The translations under genes and the position numbers were made by a program. Of a stretch of 5,693 nt of DNA, positions 1 to 5,693 are shown in pieces (position 1 is the first letter of the stretch; the number at the start of each line of letters is the position of its first letter). The notes under the pieces were generated by a model, which made no database searches, had not been told where the DNA came from, and saw only the letters and a program-made list of their open reading frames with translations. The stretch is from an uncultured Mycoplasmatota bacterium (GTDB taxonomy: Bacteria; Bacillota_I; Bacilli_A; RF39; UBA660), in the NCBI GenBank assembly GCA_947087145.1, contig CAMUBM010000060.1, positions 1 to 5,693 of the forward strand. Direction: 5' to 3'.

Positions 1-63
1 CTGTAGTGGTATCTAATGCTCTCCACATAACTCTTGCATCAGAGGCAGCATGAGCCAAACTAA

Positions 64-123
64 AACCAATACTTTTCTTTTCATGCTTTGGTAATTTTCT
101 GTCGCATAGCCAAAGTATTGGTT
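64..123. repeat. Perfect 12-base inverted repeat in the pseudogene
   Basis: AACCAATACTTT at 64-75 and its exact reverse complement at 112-123 are separated by 36 bases. The right arm encodes NQYF in one frame of the decayed gene and the left arm lies at the frame change near 75. No U-tract follows on either strand, so it is not a normal intrinsic terminator. Confidence 0.4.
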
Positions 124-510
124 CAAATGATTTTCATCCATATATATCTTGCAATATCTTCAATCTTGGACAGAACATCCGTGTGAATCATATTGAATTT
201 CACTTCCACCAAAATGAAACATATTTACTTTTCCCAATTGGTTTTCTTCTAAATTCTTTTTATAAAAATCTATAGGGCTCCCACTTTGTGTAGTTTTTCT
301 AGTCATTGGATACAAAAGGATTTTTATGATATCCTGTTTTAAACCAACTAGATGCTGCTTCATTTATGGCAATTATGAATTTTTAAAGATAAATCAAGAA
401 TATAATAATATGCATTCTCTTATAATCCCATGTCCAAACATAAGTATACTATCTTGGAGTGATTTCTTCTGCACTTACAATTATCGAAATACTAATAAAT
501 ATAATTCCTA

Positions 511-514
511 CTCC
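511..514 (-). promoter_or_regulatory. Orphan Shine-Dalgarno just after parB
   Basis: GGAG lies 3 bases past the parB stop codon. Eight bases further on, where an ATG is expected, the sequence is ATA (500-502), and the codons after it read like a signal peptide. This fits a once-functional start for the protease-like gene, lost by a single G-to-A change. Confidence 0.4.
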
Positions 515-517
515 TTT

Positions 518-2338
518 TTATAAATCGTTTTTATTGATTTTAATTGTTATATGATAGATATCTTCTAAATCTGCTTCTTCTATTTCTACTAAGAAACCTC
601 TATTTTCCAAATCACTTACTGTTTCTCTTACTACATTAATAGCAGTTTTTAAATCTTTACCAGCAAGTTCTTTTTGACGAGCTTCATAATCTGGTTCTAA
701 AGTAACAATACTATCTAAAGGATCTACTAATGGTTCTTCTACTACTGGTTTTACTTCTTCAATTGTATTGTTAATTATTGGAGTCTCCTCTATCACTGGT
801 GCTGGTTCTTCTTCTCCTGTATTGAAAAATATAGATTTAAATGGAGTAACTTCTTCATTATTGCTTGGTTCTGTCGTTTCTGTTTGTTCTTCAATAATTG
901 CATTTGTGTCTGTATTTTCTAAGATTTGATTATTTTGTTCTATAGGAGTTACTACTGTTTGTTCTTCTATTTGTATATTTTCTGGTTCAATTGGTTGTAA
1001 AACTGGTTCTAAAATCGGTTGTTCTATAGATGTTGCATTATTCTCTTCTGGTTTGGCAATTTCTTGGACTGGTTCTGGTTGCTCTTCAGTAATTGTTGGT
1101 TCAACTATAGGTGCTTCTGCATTCACTTCAGATAAAACTGGGGTTTCTTGTATTTGTTCGGTGTTTTGTTCCGTTTTCACTTCGTTTTCGATTGGCTCTG
1201 GATTTTCAAGGGGTACAAATTCATTTAACCCTGCAAATGGATTGATCATTGGTTCCTCTATCGTTGGGGTTTCTGAGGATGGACTTTCTATATTTTCTAA
1301 ATCGTCAAGTAATTCTACAGAAGAGATTGTTTCTGTTTTTTCTTCTGGTTGTGTTGCAGTTTCTGCTATTGTTGGTTCTGGTTGTAATAATGGTTCGGTA
1401 TTCGTTATCTCATTTGAAACTTCAACTGATTGTTCTGGTGTTTCGATTGGGGCTTCACTCTGATTAAACATATTAAAGATTTCGTCAGGTTCAATCACAT
1501 TCATATTGGCTTGTTCGTCTTCCAAAAAATTAAAGAATTTATTAGGCATTTTGGTTGGAGTTTCTGGTTGTTCTACTGGTTTTGGTTCTTCTTTTACAGC
1601 ACCTTCTGGAAGTAACATACTTGCTACATCGTGTGGTTCACGAATAACATTGATATCTTCAGCATTGTTTACAATATCTTCAATGTTTGGATTGATATCT
1701 ACTAGAGGAATTCCTGTATCTTCTTCTCCACCATTTTCTTGTAATTTTTTAAGTTCCATATCTAATTGACGAACCGTCATACGTTCTGCAATAATTCTTT
1801 GCAACCATTTTTTTTGGTCGTCTTTATTTTCTAATGCTAAAAGTGCTCTGGCATGCCGTTCGGATATTTTCTCATTTAGTAAGGCATCCTGTACTTCTTC
1901 GTCTAAATTTAAAAGACGTAATTTATTAGCAATTGAACTTTGAGATACACCCATTTTGTTTGCTAATTGTTCTTGGGTTAAGTATCCTCTATCTAATAAA
2001 TTTTTATAGGATTTTGCTTCTTCAATTGCGGTTAGATTTCTTCTTTGTATATTTTCCACTAGAGCCACCTCTGCACTTTTATTATCGTCGATATCTGAAA
2101 TAATTACAGGAACTTTTGTTAAACCTGCCATCGTTGCCGCTTTGTAACGACGTTCTCCTGCGATAATTTCAAATTTGTCTCCTAATCTTCTTACAACAAG
2201 GGGTTGAATAATCCCATGTTGTTTGATGGACTCAGCAAGTTCGTTTATTCCTTCTTCATTGAATGCAAGTCTTGGTTGAAACCTGTTGGGAATAATATCC
2301 TCCATAGGTATTTCTTGGATATTTTTATCCATATTCAT
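518..2338 (-). CDS. ParB/Noc-family chromosome-binding protein with very long acidic linker
   Basis: A 606-residue protein, about twice the usual length of ParB or Noc (roughly 280-300). Residues 1-200 are a full ParB/Noc core: IIPNRFQPR (15-23), HGIIQPLVVR (41-50), the CTP-binding GERRYKAA (61-68) and ENIQRR (95-100), the helix-turn-helix LTQEQLANKMGVSQSSIANK (120-139), and ISERHARALL (158-167). Such proteins load onto DNA at a palindromic site and slide as CTP-dependent clamps. Residues Q133, K139 and R161 match those that give Noc its site preference; the fourth position is N144 instead of Lys. Residues 201-550 form an acidic linker and 551-606 a small C-terminal domain. The start at 2338 lies 9 bases after AAGGGG; the next Met, at codon 3, is 15 bases away. 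Position after rsmG, and no adjacent parA, fit Noc, but the amphipathic membrane helix at the Noc N-terminus is missing. Whether it acts as ParB, Noc or both cannot be decided from sequence. Confidence 0.93.
   Translation of the reverse strand: MNMDKNIQEIPMEDIIPNRFQPRLAFNEEGINELAESIKQHGIIQPLVVRRLGDKFEIIAGERRYKAATMAGLTKVPVIISDIDDNKSAEVALVENIQRRNLTAIEEAKSYKNLLDRGYLTQEQLANKMGVSQSSIANKLRLLNLDEEVQDALLNEKISERHARALLALENKDDQKKWLQRIIAERMTVRQLDMELKKLQENGGEEDTGIPLVDINPNIEDIVNNAEDINVIREPHDVASMLLPEGAVKEEPKPVEQPETPTKMPNKFFNFLEDEQANMNVIEPDEIFNMFNQSEAPIETPEQSVEVSNEITNTEPLLQPEPTIAETATQPEEKTETISSVELLDDLENIESPSSETPTIEEPMINPFAGLNEFVPLENPEPIENEVKTEQNTEQIQETPVLSEVNAEAPIVEPTITEEQPEPVQEIAKPEENNATSIEQPILEPVLQPIEPENIQIEEQTVVTPIEQNNQILENTDTNAIIEEQTETTEPSNNEEVTPFKSIFFNTGEEEPAPVIEETPIINNTIEEVKPVVEEPLVDPLDSIVTLEPDYEARQKELAGKDLKTAINVVRETVSDLENRGFLVEIEEADLEDIYHITIKINKNDL
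689..1738 (-). other. Acidic low-complexity linker of the ParB/Noc protein (residues 201-550)
   Basis: About 350 residues dominated by Glu, Pro, Thr, Asn, Gln, Ile and Val, written as loose reiterations of units such as EQPEP, EEP and ETP. By count it has only ten Lys/Arg and no Cys, so it is strongly acidic and presumably disordered. The DNA shows the same reiteration: on the plus strand, stretches like GGTTCTGGTTG and TCTTCTGG recur without exact periodicity. Four short Phe-containing islands interrupt it: NKFFNFLEDE (266-275), DEIFNMFNQ (285-293), INPFAGLNEF (365-374) and TPFKSIFFNTGEE (498-510). The reading frame is open throughout, so the region is maintained as protein. The biased codons suppress stops on the other strand and create spurious Ser/Gly/Val-rich frames there. 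Confidence 0.85.
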
Positions 2339-2347
2339 ACTAATCAG

Positions 2348-2353
2348 CCCCTT
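2348..2353 (-). promoter_or_regulatory. Ribosome binding site of parB/noc
   Basis: AAGGGG, 9 bases before the ATG at 2338. It supports codon 1 rather than the Met at codon 3 as the start. Confidence 0.7.
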
Positions 2354-2365
2354 TAGCCTACTATA

Positions 2366-2394
2366 AATATATCTTATTTGTTTCTTTTTTTCAA
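2366..2394 (-). promoter_or_regulatory. Candidate sigma-A type promoter for parB inside the 3' end of rsmG
   Basis: TTGAAA (2389-2394) and TATATT (2366-2371) are separated by exactly 17 bases, each matching five of six consensus bases. Transcription would start near 2359, leaving a leader of about 20 bases that holds the parB SD. The -35 part encodes the Leu-Lys of the last rsmG codons and the region is A-rich because of Lys codons, so chance is a real alternative. Confidence 0.35.
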
Positions 2395-3087
2395 TGGCTT
2401 TTTAAGAATTTTATCATAAGTTCTCGGATATAGACAGTCTGTTTTACTACTATGTTCTATAATAAGGATAGCTCTTTTACTATGTTCTATGGGAAGTTCA
2501 AAAGAAACTTGGTTTATTCGTTTGCCATTTAAAAGTTCTATGGTATCTTTAGCATTTTCTAGTTCTTCTTCGATATTACTTTTCATAGGAAGAAAGATAC
2601 CTCCTATTTTTAAAGCAGGAAGAGATAGTTCTGTTAATATTCTTAATTCTGCAACTGCTCTAGATGTTACGACATCAAATTCTTCTCTATGATTTCTTAC
2701 GTAATTCTCTGCTCTATCGTGGACACATTCTATATTGGTTAATTGAAGTTTTGTCTGTAATTCTTGCAAAAAGTTTATTTTTTTATTATTTGCATCTAGT
2801 AAAATAAAATTTTTTTCTGGACAAGTAATAGCTAATACCATTCCAGGAAATCCTGCACCTGTACCAATATCTAAAATTTTTTGTTTTTCTTTTATATAAG
2901 GATAAAGTGTAAGAGAGTCATAAAAATGTTTTAGGTAAATTCCTGGTTCGTCTTTGATGGCTGTTAAGTTGGTATGATTATTGTATTCTATTAAAAAATT
3001 TTTGTAGATTTCTAGCTCTCTCAGTTGTTTTTCTGTGAAGTCAATTTCTAGTTCTTTAGTTAATTTTATAAATTCTTCTTTATTCAT
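2374..3087 (-). CDS. rsmG: 16S rRNA (guanine-527-N7)-methyltransferase RsmG (GidB)
   Basis: SAM-dependent methyltransferase that adds a methyl to N7 of G527 (E. coli numbering) in the 530 loop of 16S rRNA; loss of the enzyme is known to give low-level streptomycin resistance. The protein is 237 residues, close to the 239 of B. subtilis RsmG. YLKHFYDSLTL (51-61) is a family hallmark, the SAM-binding glycine loop is LDIGTGAGFPG (72-82), VTSRAVAEL (140-148) is the conserved motif after the central strand, and YPR occurs near the basic C-terminus (KKPLKKRNK). Two ATGs are possible. The one at 3093 is only 2 bases from AAGGA; the one at 3087 is 8 bases away and gives MNKEEF, which lines up with MNIEEF of B. 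subtilis, so 3087 is chosen. It then overlaps the end of mnmG by 8 bases (ATGAATAA). The A-rich 3' end may also hold a promoter for parB. Confidence 0.96.
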   Translation of the reverse strand: MNKEEFIKLTKELEIDFTEKQLRELEIYKNFLIEYNNHTNLTAIKDEPGIYLKHFYDSLTLYPYIKEKQKILDIGTGAGFPGMVLAITCPEKNFILLDANNKKINFLQELQTKLQLTNIECVHDRAENYVRNHREEFDVVTSRAVAELRILTELSLPALKIGGIFLPMKSNIEEELENAKDTIELLNGKRINQVSFELPIEHSKRAILIIEHSSKTDCLYPRTYDKILKKPLKKRNK

Positions 3088-4942
3088 TGGCATATTCCTT
3101 TTTTAAATAAACGACAAGTATGGAGATATCTGCAGGATTAACTCCACTAATTCTTGCGGCTTGTCCAATCGAAAGTGGTCTTATTTTTTCTAGTTTTTGA
3201 CGGGCTTCACTGGCAAGATTTTTAACTTTGCTGTAATCAATGTCTGTTGGAATTTGTTTTTCTTCTAGTTTTAGCATGCGTTCTATTTCTTTTTCGCATT
3301 TTTTGATGTACCCTTCGTATTTGATTTCAATGGTTACTATTTCTTGTATTTCTTCTTTAAAAGGTATTTTTATAAATTTATTTAAGAATTCTAATGTAAT
3401 TTCTGGTCGTTTTAAAAGTTCTAGAAAATTTGTTTTGTTTAGAGGAAGTCTAAAATTATTTTCTTGAAACTTTTCTTTTACCTCTTCGTTCATTTCTAAT
3501 TTTGTAATACTCAAAAATTCTTTTAATTCTTCTATCTCTTTTTTTCTAGTTAAATAATTTTGGTACATCGCATTTGTAATCGTTCCATATTGGTGGCCAA
3601 TTTCACGAAGGCGTAAATCGGCATTGTCATGACGGAGAAGAAGACGATATTCAGCTCTTGAGGTAAGCATCCGATATGGCTCATTGGTCCCTTTGGTGAC
3701 TAAATCGTCGATTAGAACGCCTAAGTAGGATTCATTTCTTTTTAAAATAAGTGGTTCTTTTTGTTTTAGTTTGCATACAGCATTTATCCCTGCAAGTAAC
3801 CCTTGCCCTGCTGCTTCTTCGTAACCACTGGTCCCATTGATTTGCCCTGCTGTGAATAAATTTTCTATAATTTTTGTTTCTAGCGATGGTTTTAGTTCTA
3901 AAGGGTCAATGGCATCGTATTCTATCGCATAGGCATATTTGGTAATGATTGCATTTTCAAGTCCTTGTAAACTATGGACCATACTGTCTTGAACACTCTC
4001 TGGCATACTTGTAGAAAAGCCCCCAATGTACCATTCGTCATAATACATACTCTCTGGTTCAAGAAATAATTGGTGTCTTTCTTTGTCTTTGAAACGGACA
4101 ATTTTATCTTCAATGGATGGACAATATCTCGGTCCTATTCCAGTCACATAACCCCCGTACATACTCGATTTGTCTAAATTGTCTAAAATGATTTGGTGAG
4201 TTTGTTCATTGGTATAAATAAGAAAACATTTTTGCTGTTCTTCTAATTTGTATTTTGGCGTATCGTCATGAGAAAATGTATAGTATTTGTTATCTCCTAA
4301 TTCTTCACTACATTTGGAAAAATCTATAGAAGATGCTTTTATTCTTGGAGGAGTTCCTGTTTTTAATCTTTGAATGGTAAATCCTAAACGACGCAAATTA
4401 TCACTTAAATGGTTACTTCTTGCTTCTCCGTGTGGACCTCCTTCTGTAGATACGGATCCTCTTAAGATGTTACTTTTTAAATAGGTCCCTGTTGTAAGTA
4501 TTAAGCAATCACAAAGTATTTCTTCCCCTGTTGCTAAGACAATTCCTTTTACTTGGTTGTTTTCAGTTAGGATATCTTCTACCATGGCTTCTTTTATGCT
4601 TAAATTTGGAGTATTTTCTAAAGCCAATAGCATATTTTTCGGATAGGTTATTTTGTCTGCTTGGCAGCGAAGACTTCTTACGGCTGGACCTTTTTTGCTA
4701 TTTAGCATTTTGATTTGAAAATGGCTTTGGTCTGCAATTTTTCCCATGAGTCCACCTAGTGCGTCAATATCACGAACGATAACACCTTTTGCGGTTCCTC
4801 CAATGGATGGATTGCAAGGCATATCAGCAATATTTTTTTTGTTCATGGTTACAAGTAATGTATTACTACCCATAAACGCAGCGATATGAGCCGCTTCACA
4901 ACCGGCATGGCCTCCTCCAACTACAATGATGTCATATTTCAT
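3080..4942 (-). CDS. mnmG: tRNA uridine-5-carboxymethylaminomethyl modification enzyme MnmG (GidA)
   Basis: FAD-dependent partner of MnmE; the cytosolic MnmE-MnmG complex uses methylenetetrahydrofolate, FAD and NADH to modify U34 of tRNA. The protein is 620 residues, normal for the family, and looks intact. It begins MKYDIIVVGGGHAGCEAA, with the dinucleotide-binding GGGHAG at 9-14. PCNPSIGG (42-49) holds a conserved Cys. The family signatures GPRYCPSIEDK (270-280) and AGQINGTSGYEEAAGQG (365-381) are both present, as are YRMLTSRAEYRLLLRHDNAD (423-442) and the C-terminal helical domain ending PLSIGQAARISGVNPADIS. The reading frame extends upstream to a GTG at 4951, but that GTG directly follows the SD; the ATG at 4942 lies 8 bases after AGGAAG and matches the family start, so it is chosen. 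The 5' end overlaps the acetyltransferase gene by 11 bases, and the 3' end overlaps rsmG by 8. Confidence 0.97.
   Translation of the reverse strand: MKYDIIVVGGGHAGCEAAHIAAFMGSNTLLVTMNKKNIADMPCNPSIGGTAKGVIVRDIDALGGLMGKIADQSHFQIKMLNSKKGPAVRSLRCQADKITYPKNMLLALENTPNLSIKEAMVEDILTENNQVKGIVLATGEEILCDCLILTTGTYLKSNILRGSVSTEGGPHGEARSNHLSDNLRRLGFTIQRLKTGTPPRIKASSIDFSKCSEELGDNKYYTFSHDDTPKYKLEEQQKCFLIYTNEQTHQIILDNLDKSSMYGGYVTGIGPRYCPSIEDKIVRFKDKERHQLFLEPESMYYDEWYIGGFSTSMPESVQDSMVHSLQGLENAIITKYAYAIEYDAIDPLELKPSLETKIIENLFTAGQINGTSGYEEAAGQGLLAGINAVCKLKQKEPLILKRNESYLGVLIDDLVTKGTNEPYRMLTSRAEYRLLLRHDNADLRLREIGHQYGTITNAMYQNYLTRKKEIEELKEFLSITKLEMNEEVKEKFQENNFRLPLNKTNFLELLKRPEITLEFLNKFIKIPFKEEIQEIVTIEIKYEGYIKKCEKEIERMLKLEEKQIPTDIDYSKVKNLASEARQKLEKIRPLSIGQAARISGVNPADISILVVYLKKEYANE
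3096..3100 (-). promoter_or_regulatory. Ribosome binding site of rsmG
   Basis: AAGGA inside the last mnmG codons, 8 bases before the ATG at 3087 but only 2 before the ATG at 3093. It decides the start in favour of 3087. Confidence 0.7.
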
Positions 4943-5444
4943 GTGTATCACTTCCTACTTCTTTTTCATAGTAAATATATTTTCCGGGATAATCTTCATA
5001 AATAAATGTTCCTTTTTCTATATAGCCTAACTTTTTAAATAAATTATTCATTTTTGTATTTGAAACTTCTGTATCGCCTTTTACTACTTTTATTTTATTT
5101 TTCGTTGCCAATTCTTCTGCAAATCGTATTAGTTTTTTTGCAATCCCTAAATGACGATATTTTTTAGGAATGGTTAATCTGTGTAGAATATACGATGGTT
5201 CTTTACTTGTTTTTACTAATCTTTCATATTCTCCTTTATCTTTTTCAATAACAATAAATCCTTGAATATGGTTGTCTTCTTTATAAACATATAGATTTTC
5301 TTTTTCAATATCACTAGGAATTTTAAAATTTGGATAATCGTCTTCACTCCATTGAGGATTGTGATCGTTTTCCATTTCTTTTTTTGCTTCGTTGATACTA
5401 TTTAAAATTTCTTCTATGTCTTGTTGTTTTCCTAATTCAATCAT
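4932..5444 (-). CDS. GNAT family N-acetyltransferase between mnmE and mnmG
   Basis: A 170-residue single-domain GNAT acetyltransferase, expected to move an acetyl group from acetyl-CoA to an amine; the substrate is unknown. The N-terminal part carries NPQW (29-32) and DYPNF (36-40), probably the substrate-side region. Strand and helix of motif A follow: LHRLTIP (87-93), then the pyrophosphate loop R97-x-x-G100-x-A102 and its helix to about 113. DTEVSN (124-129), LFKKLGY (135-141) and a C-terminal YPGKYIYYEKEV (152-163) complete the fold. NPQW plus YPG-x-YYEK recalls a GNAT subgroup known from Bacilli and Lactobacilli; that link is from memory. The ATG has a strong SD (GAGGAGA). The last codons contain the SD of mnmG and the gene overlaps mnmG by 11 bases, so the two are probably translated together. 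The TGA stop shows that TGA is not Trp here. No transmembrane segment or signal peptide is seen. Confidence 0.88.
   Translation of the reverse strand: MIELGKQQDIEEILNSINEAKKEMENDHNPQWSEDDYPNFKIPSDIEKENLYVYKEDNHIQGFIVIEKDKGEYERLVKTSKEPSYILHRLTIPKKYRHLGIAKKLIRFAEELATKNKIKVVKGDTEVSNTKMNNLFKKLGYIEKGTFIYEDYPGKYIYYEKEVGSDTHEI
4951..4956 (-). promoter_or_regulatory. Ribosome binding site of mnmG
   Basis: AGGAAG inside the last codons of the acetyltransferase gene, 8 bases before the ATG at 4942. It overlaps the in-frame GTG at 4951, which rules that GTG out as a start. Confidence 0.7.
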
Positions 5445-5448
5445 ATAT

Positions 5449-5455
5449 TCTCCTC
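5449..5455 (-). promoter_or_regulatory. Ribosome binding site of the acetyltransferase gene
   Basis: GAGGAGA lies 4 bases before the ATG at 5444 and shares its first base with the TAG stop of mnmE. This suggests ribosomes ending mnmE can restart here. Confidence 0.75.
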
Positions 5456-5693
5456 TATTTTCCTAAACAAAAATTTTTAAATAATTTATCGATAAGTTCG
5501 TCTTCGTATTTCTCTCCGATTAATATTCCTAATTCATCGAAAGCATTTCTTAAGTAAATTTCTAACATATCTACTGGTATCTCTTTATTAGCATCTTCTA
5601 TTGCATTTTTGATACTATTTAAAGCATTCGTTACCAGTGTAATTTGACGAACATTGGATAAATAAGTTAAATCTTTTTCGGTGATTTTGTCTA
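5455..5693 (-). CDS. mnmE: tRNA modification GTPase MnmE, C-terminal part (5' end beyond window)
   Basis: Only the last 78 residues and the TAG stop are in the window; the rest lies past the right edge. MnmE is a K+-stimulated GTPase that, with MnmG, forms the (carboxymethyl)aminomethyl group at C5 of wobble U34 in tRNAs reading codons ending in A or G. What is seen is the end of the C-terminal helical domain: a helix with RQITLVTNAL, then IPVDMLEIYLRNAFDELG, then the terminal FCLGK. The family ends in FC-x-GK, and this Cys is reported to be needed for modification. The reading frame was translated by hand and is open to the window edge. The stop codon sits within the SD region of the next gene, 10 bases upstream of its ATG, which suggests translational coupling. 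Identity is secure; the GTPase domain itself cannot be judged here. Confidence 0.95.
   Translation of the reverse strand, partial: DKITEKDLTYLSNVRQITLVTNALNSIKNAIEDANKEIPVDMLEIYLRNAFDELGILIGEKYEDELIDKLFKNFCLGK

Larger units (their letters stand above)
1..514 (-). pseudogene. Decayed secreted matrixin-like (M10/metzincin) protease gene, continuing beyond left edge
   Basis: No intact gene lies here, but protein-like segments follow each other in sensible order on the minus strand. From 502 a signal-peptide-like IFISISIIVSAEE is read. The same frame, with stops at 449-451 and 383-385, gives AINEAASSWFKTGYHKNPF (about 370-314) and ends at a TAG at 299-301. The frame then shifts: TTQSGSPIDFYKKN, LGKVNMFHFGG, a TGA at 160-162, KIYMDENHLNQYFGY. 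Near 75 it shifts back to the first frame: SIGFSLAHAASDARVMWRAL, open to the window edge. Small secreted matrixins have the order signal peptide, an A-x-x-x-W helix, a strand region, HE-x-GH-x-x-G-x-x-H and a downstream Met turn. IGFS-LAHA...VMW looks like an eroded IGHSLGLAHA...VM. The first two His of the zinc site are gone. The family call is inference from motif order; the pseudogene state (two shifts, three stops, no usable ATG) is seen directly. Confidence 0.5.

Noticed and set aside
160..162. TGA in the pseudogene read as Trp, which would imply the Mycoplasma code
   Set aside because: The acetyltransferase gene ends properly at a TGA and intact genes use TGG for Trp, so TGA is a stop. 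The other stops and shifts in the segment also remain.
419..444. Weak hairpin (CTTAT...ATAAG) considered as an operon terminator after parB
   Set aside because: The stem is short and AT-rich with no following U-tract. No convincing terminator was found before the left edge.
326..523. Plus-strand open frame of 65 residues at the left end
   Set aside because: It has no convincing SD and no family features, and it runs opposite to the protease-like segments and to the operon.
1053..1463. Plus-strand open frame rich in Ser, Gly and Val (136 residues)
   Set aside because: It is the complement of the Glu/Pro/Thr-rich linker codons of the parB/noc gene, which leave few stops on the other strand. 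It has no SD or recognisable domain.
3922..4113. Minus-strand 63-residue frame inside mnmG
   Set aside because: It is an out-of-frame shadow of the well-conserved mnmG gene, with no support of its own.
4949..4951. GTG as the mnmG start
   Set aside because: It overlaps the SD. The ATG at 4942 has ideal spacing and gives the family N-terminus.

Overview
The window comes from a low-GC bacterium, most likely a Firmicute of the class Bacilli or a close uncultured relative. The reasons are the AT-rich codons, strong Shine-Dalgarno (SD) sites before every intact gene whose start is visible, and the gene order mnmE, mnmG, rsmG, parB/noc that is classic near Firmicute replication origins. TGA ends the acetyltransferase gene and TGG encodes Trp, so the standard bacterial code applies, not the Mycoplasma code. 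The sequence does not give a species.

All genes lie on the minus strand and read from right to left as one compact operon. Positions 5455-5693 hold the last 78 codons of mnmE. A GNAT N-acetyltransferase gene follows after 10 bases, and its 3' end overlaps mnmG by 11 bases. mnmG overlaps rsmG by 8 bases. A gap of 35 bases then leads to a long parB/noc-like gene (518-2338). Positions 1-514 hold no intact gene. They carry the decayed remains of what looks like a small secreted matrixin-type metalloprotease, recognisable in pieces across two frames.

MnmE and MnmG together build the carboxymethylaminomethyl group on wobble uridine 34 of certain tRNAs. RsmG methylates 16S rRNA, so the first part of the operon serves decoding. 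The last gene serves the chromosome. Its first 200 residues are a good ParB/Noc CTP-binding and DNA-binding module whose specificity residues mostly match Noc rather than ParB. It is followed by about 350 acidic, Pro/Glu/Thr/Asn-rich residues, presumably disordered, and then a short C-terminal domain. No parA (soj) gene is next to it.

The most interesting points are the parB/noc gene (huge linker, recurring Phe motifs, Noc-type residues without the Noc membrane helix), the acetyltransferase placed between the two halves of the MnmEG enzyme, a possible promoter for parB inside the end of rsmG, and the protease pseudogene. No RNA gene, CRISPR array, insertion sequence or clear intrinsic terminator was seen.
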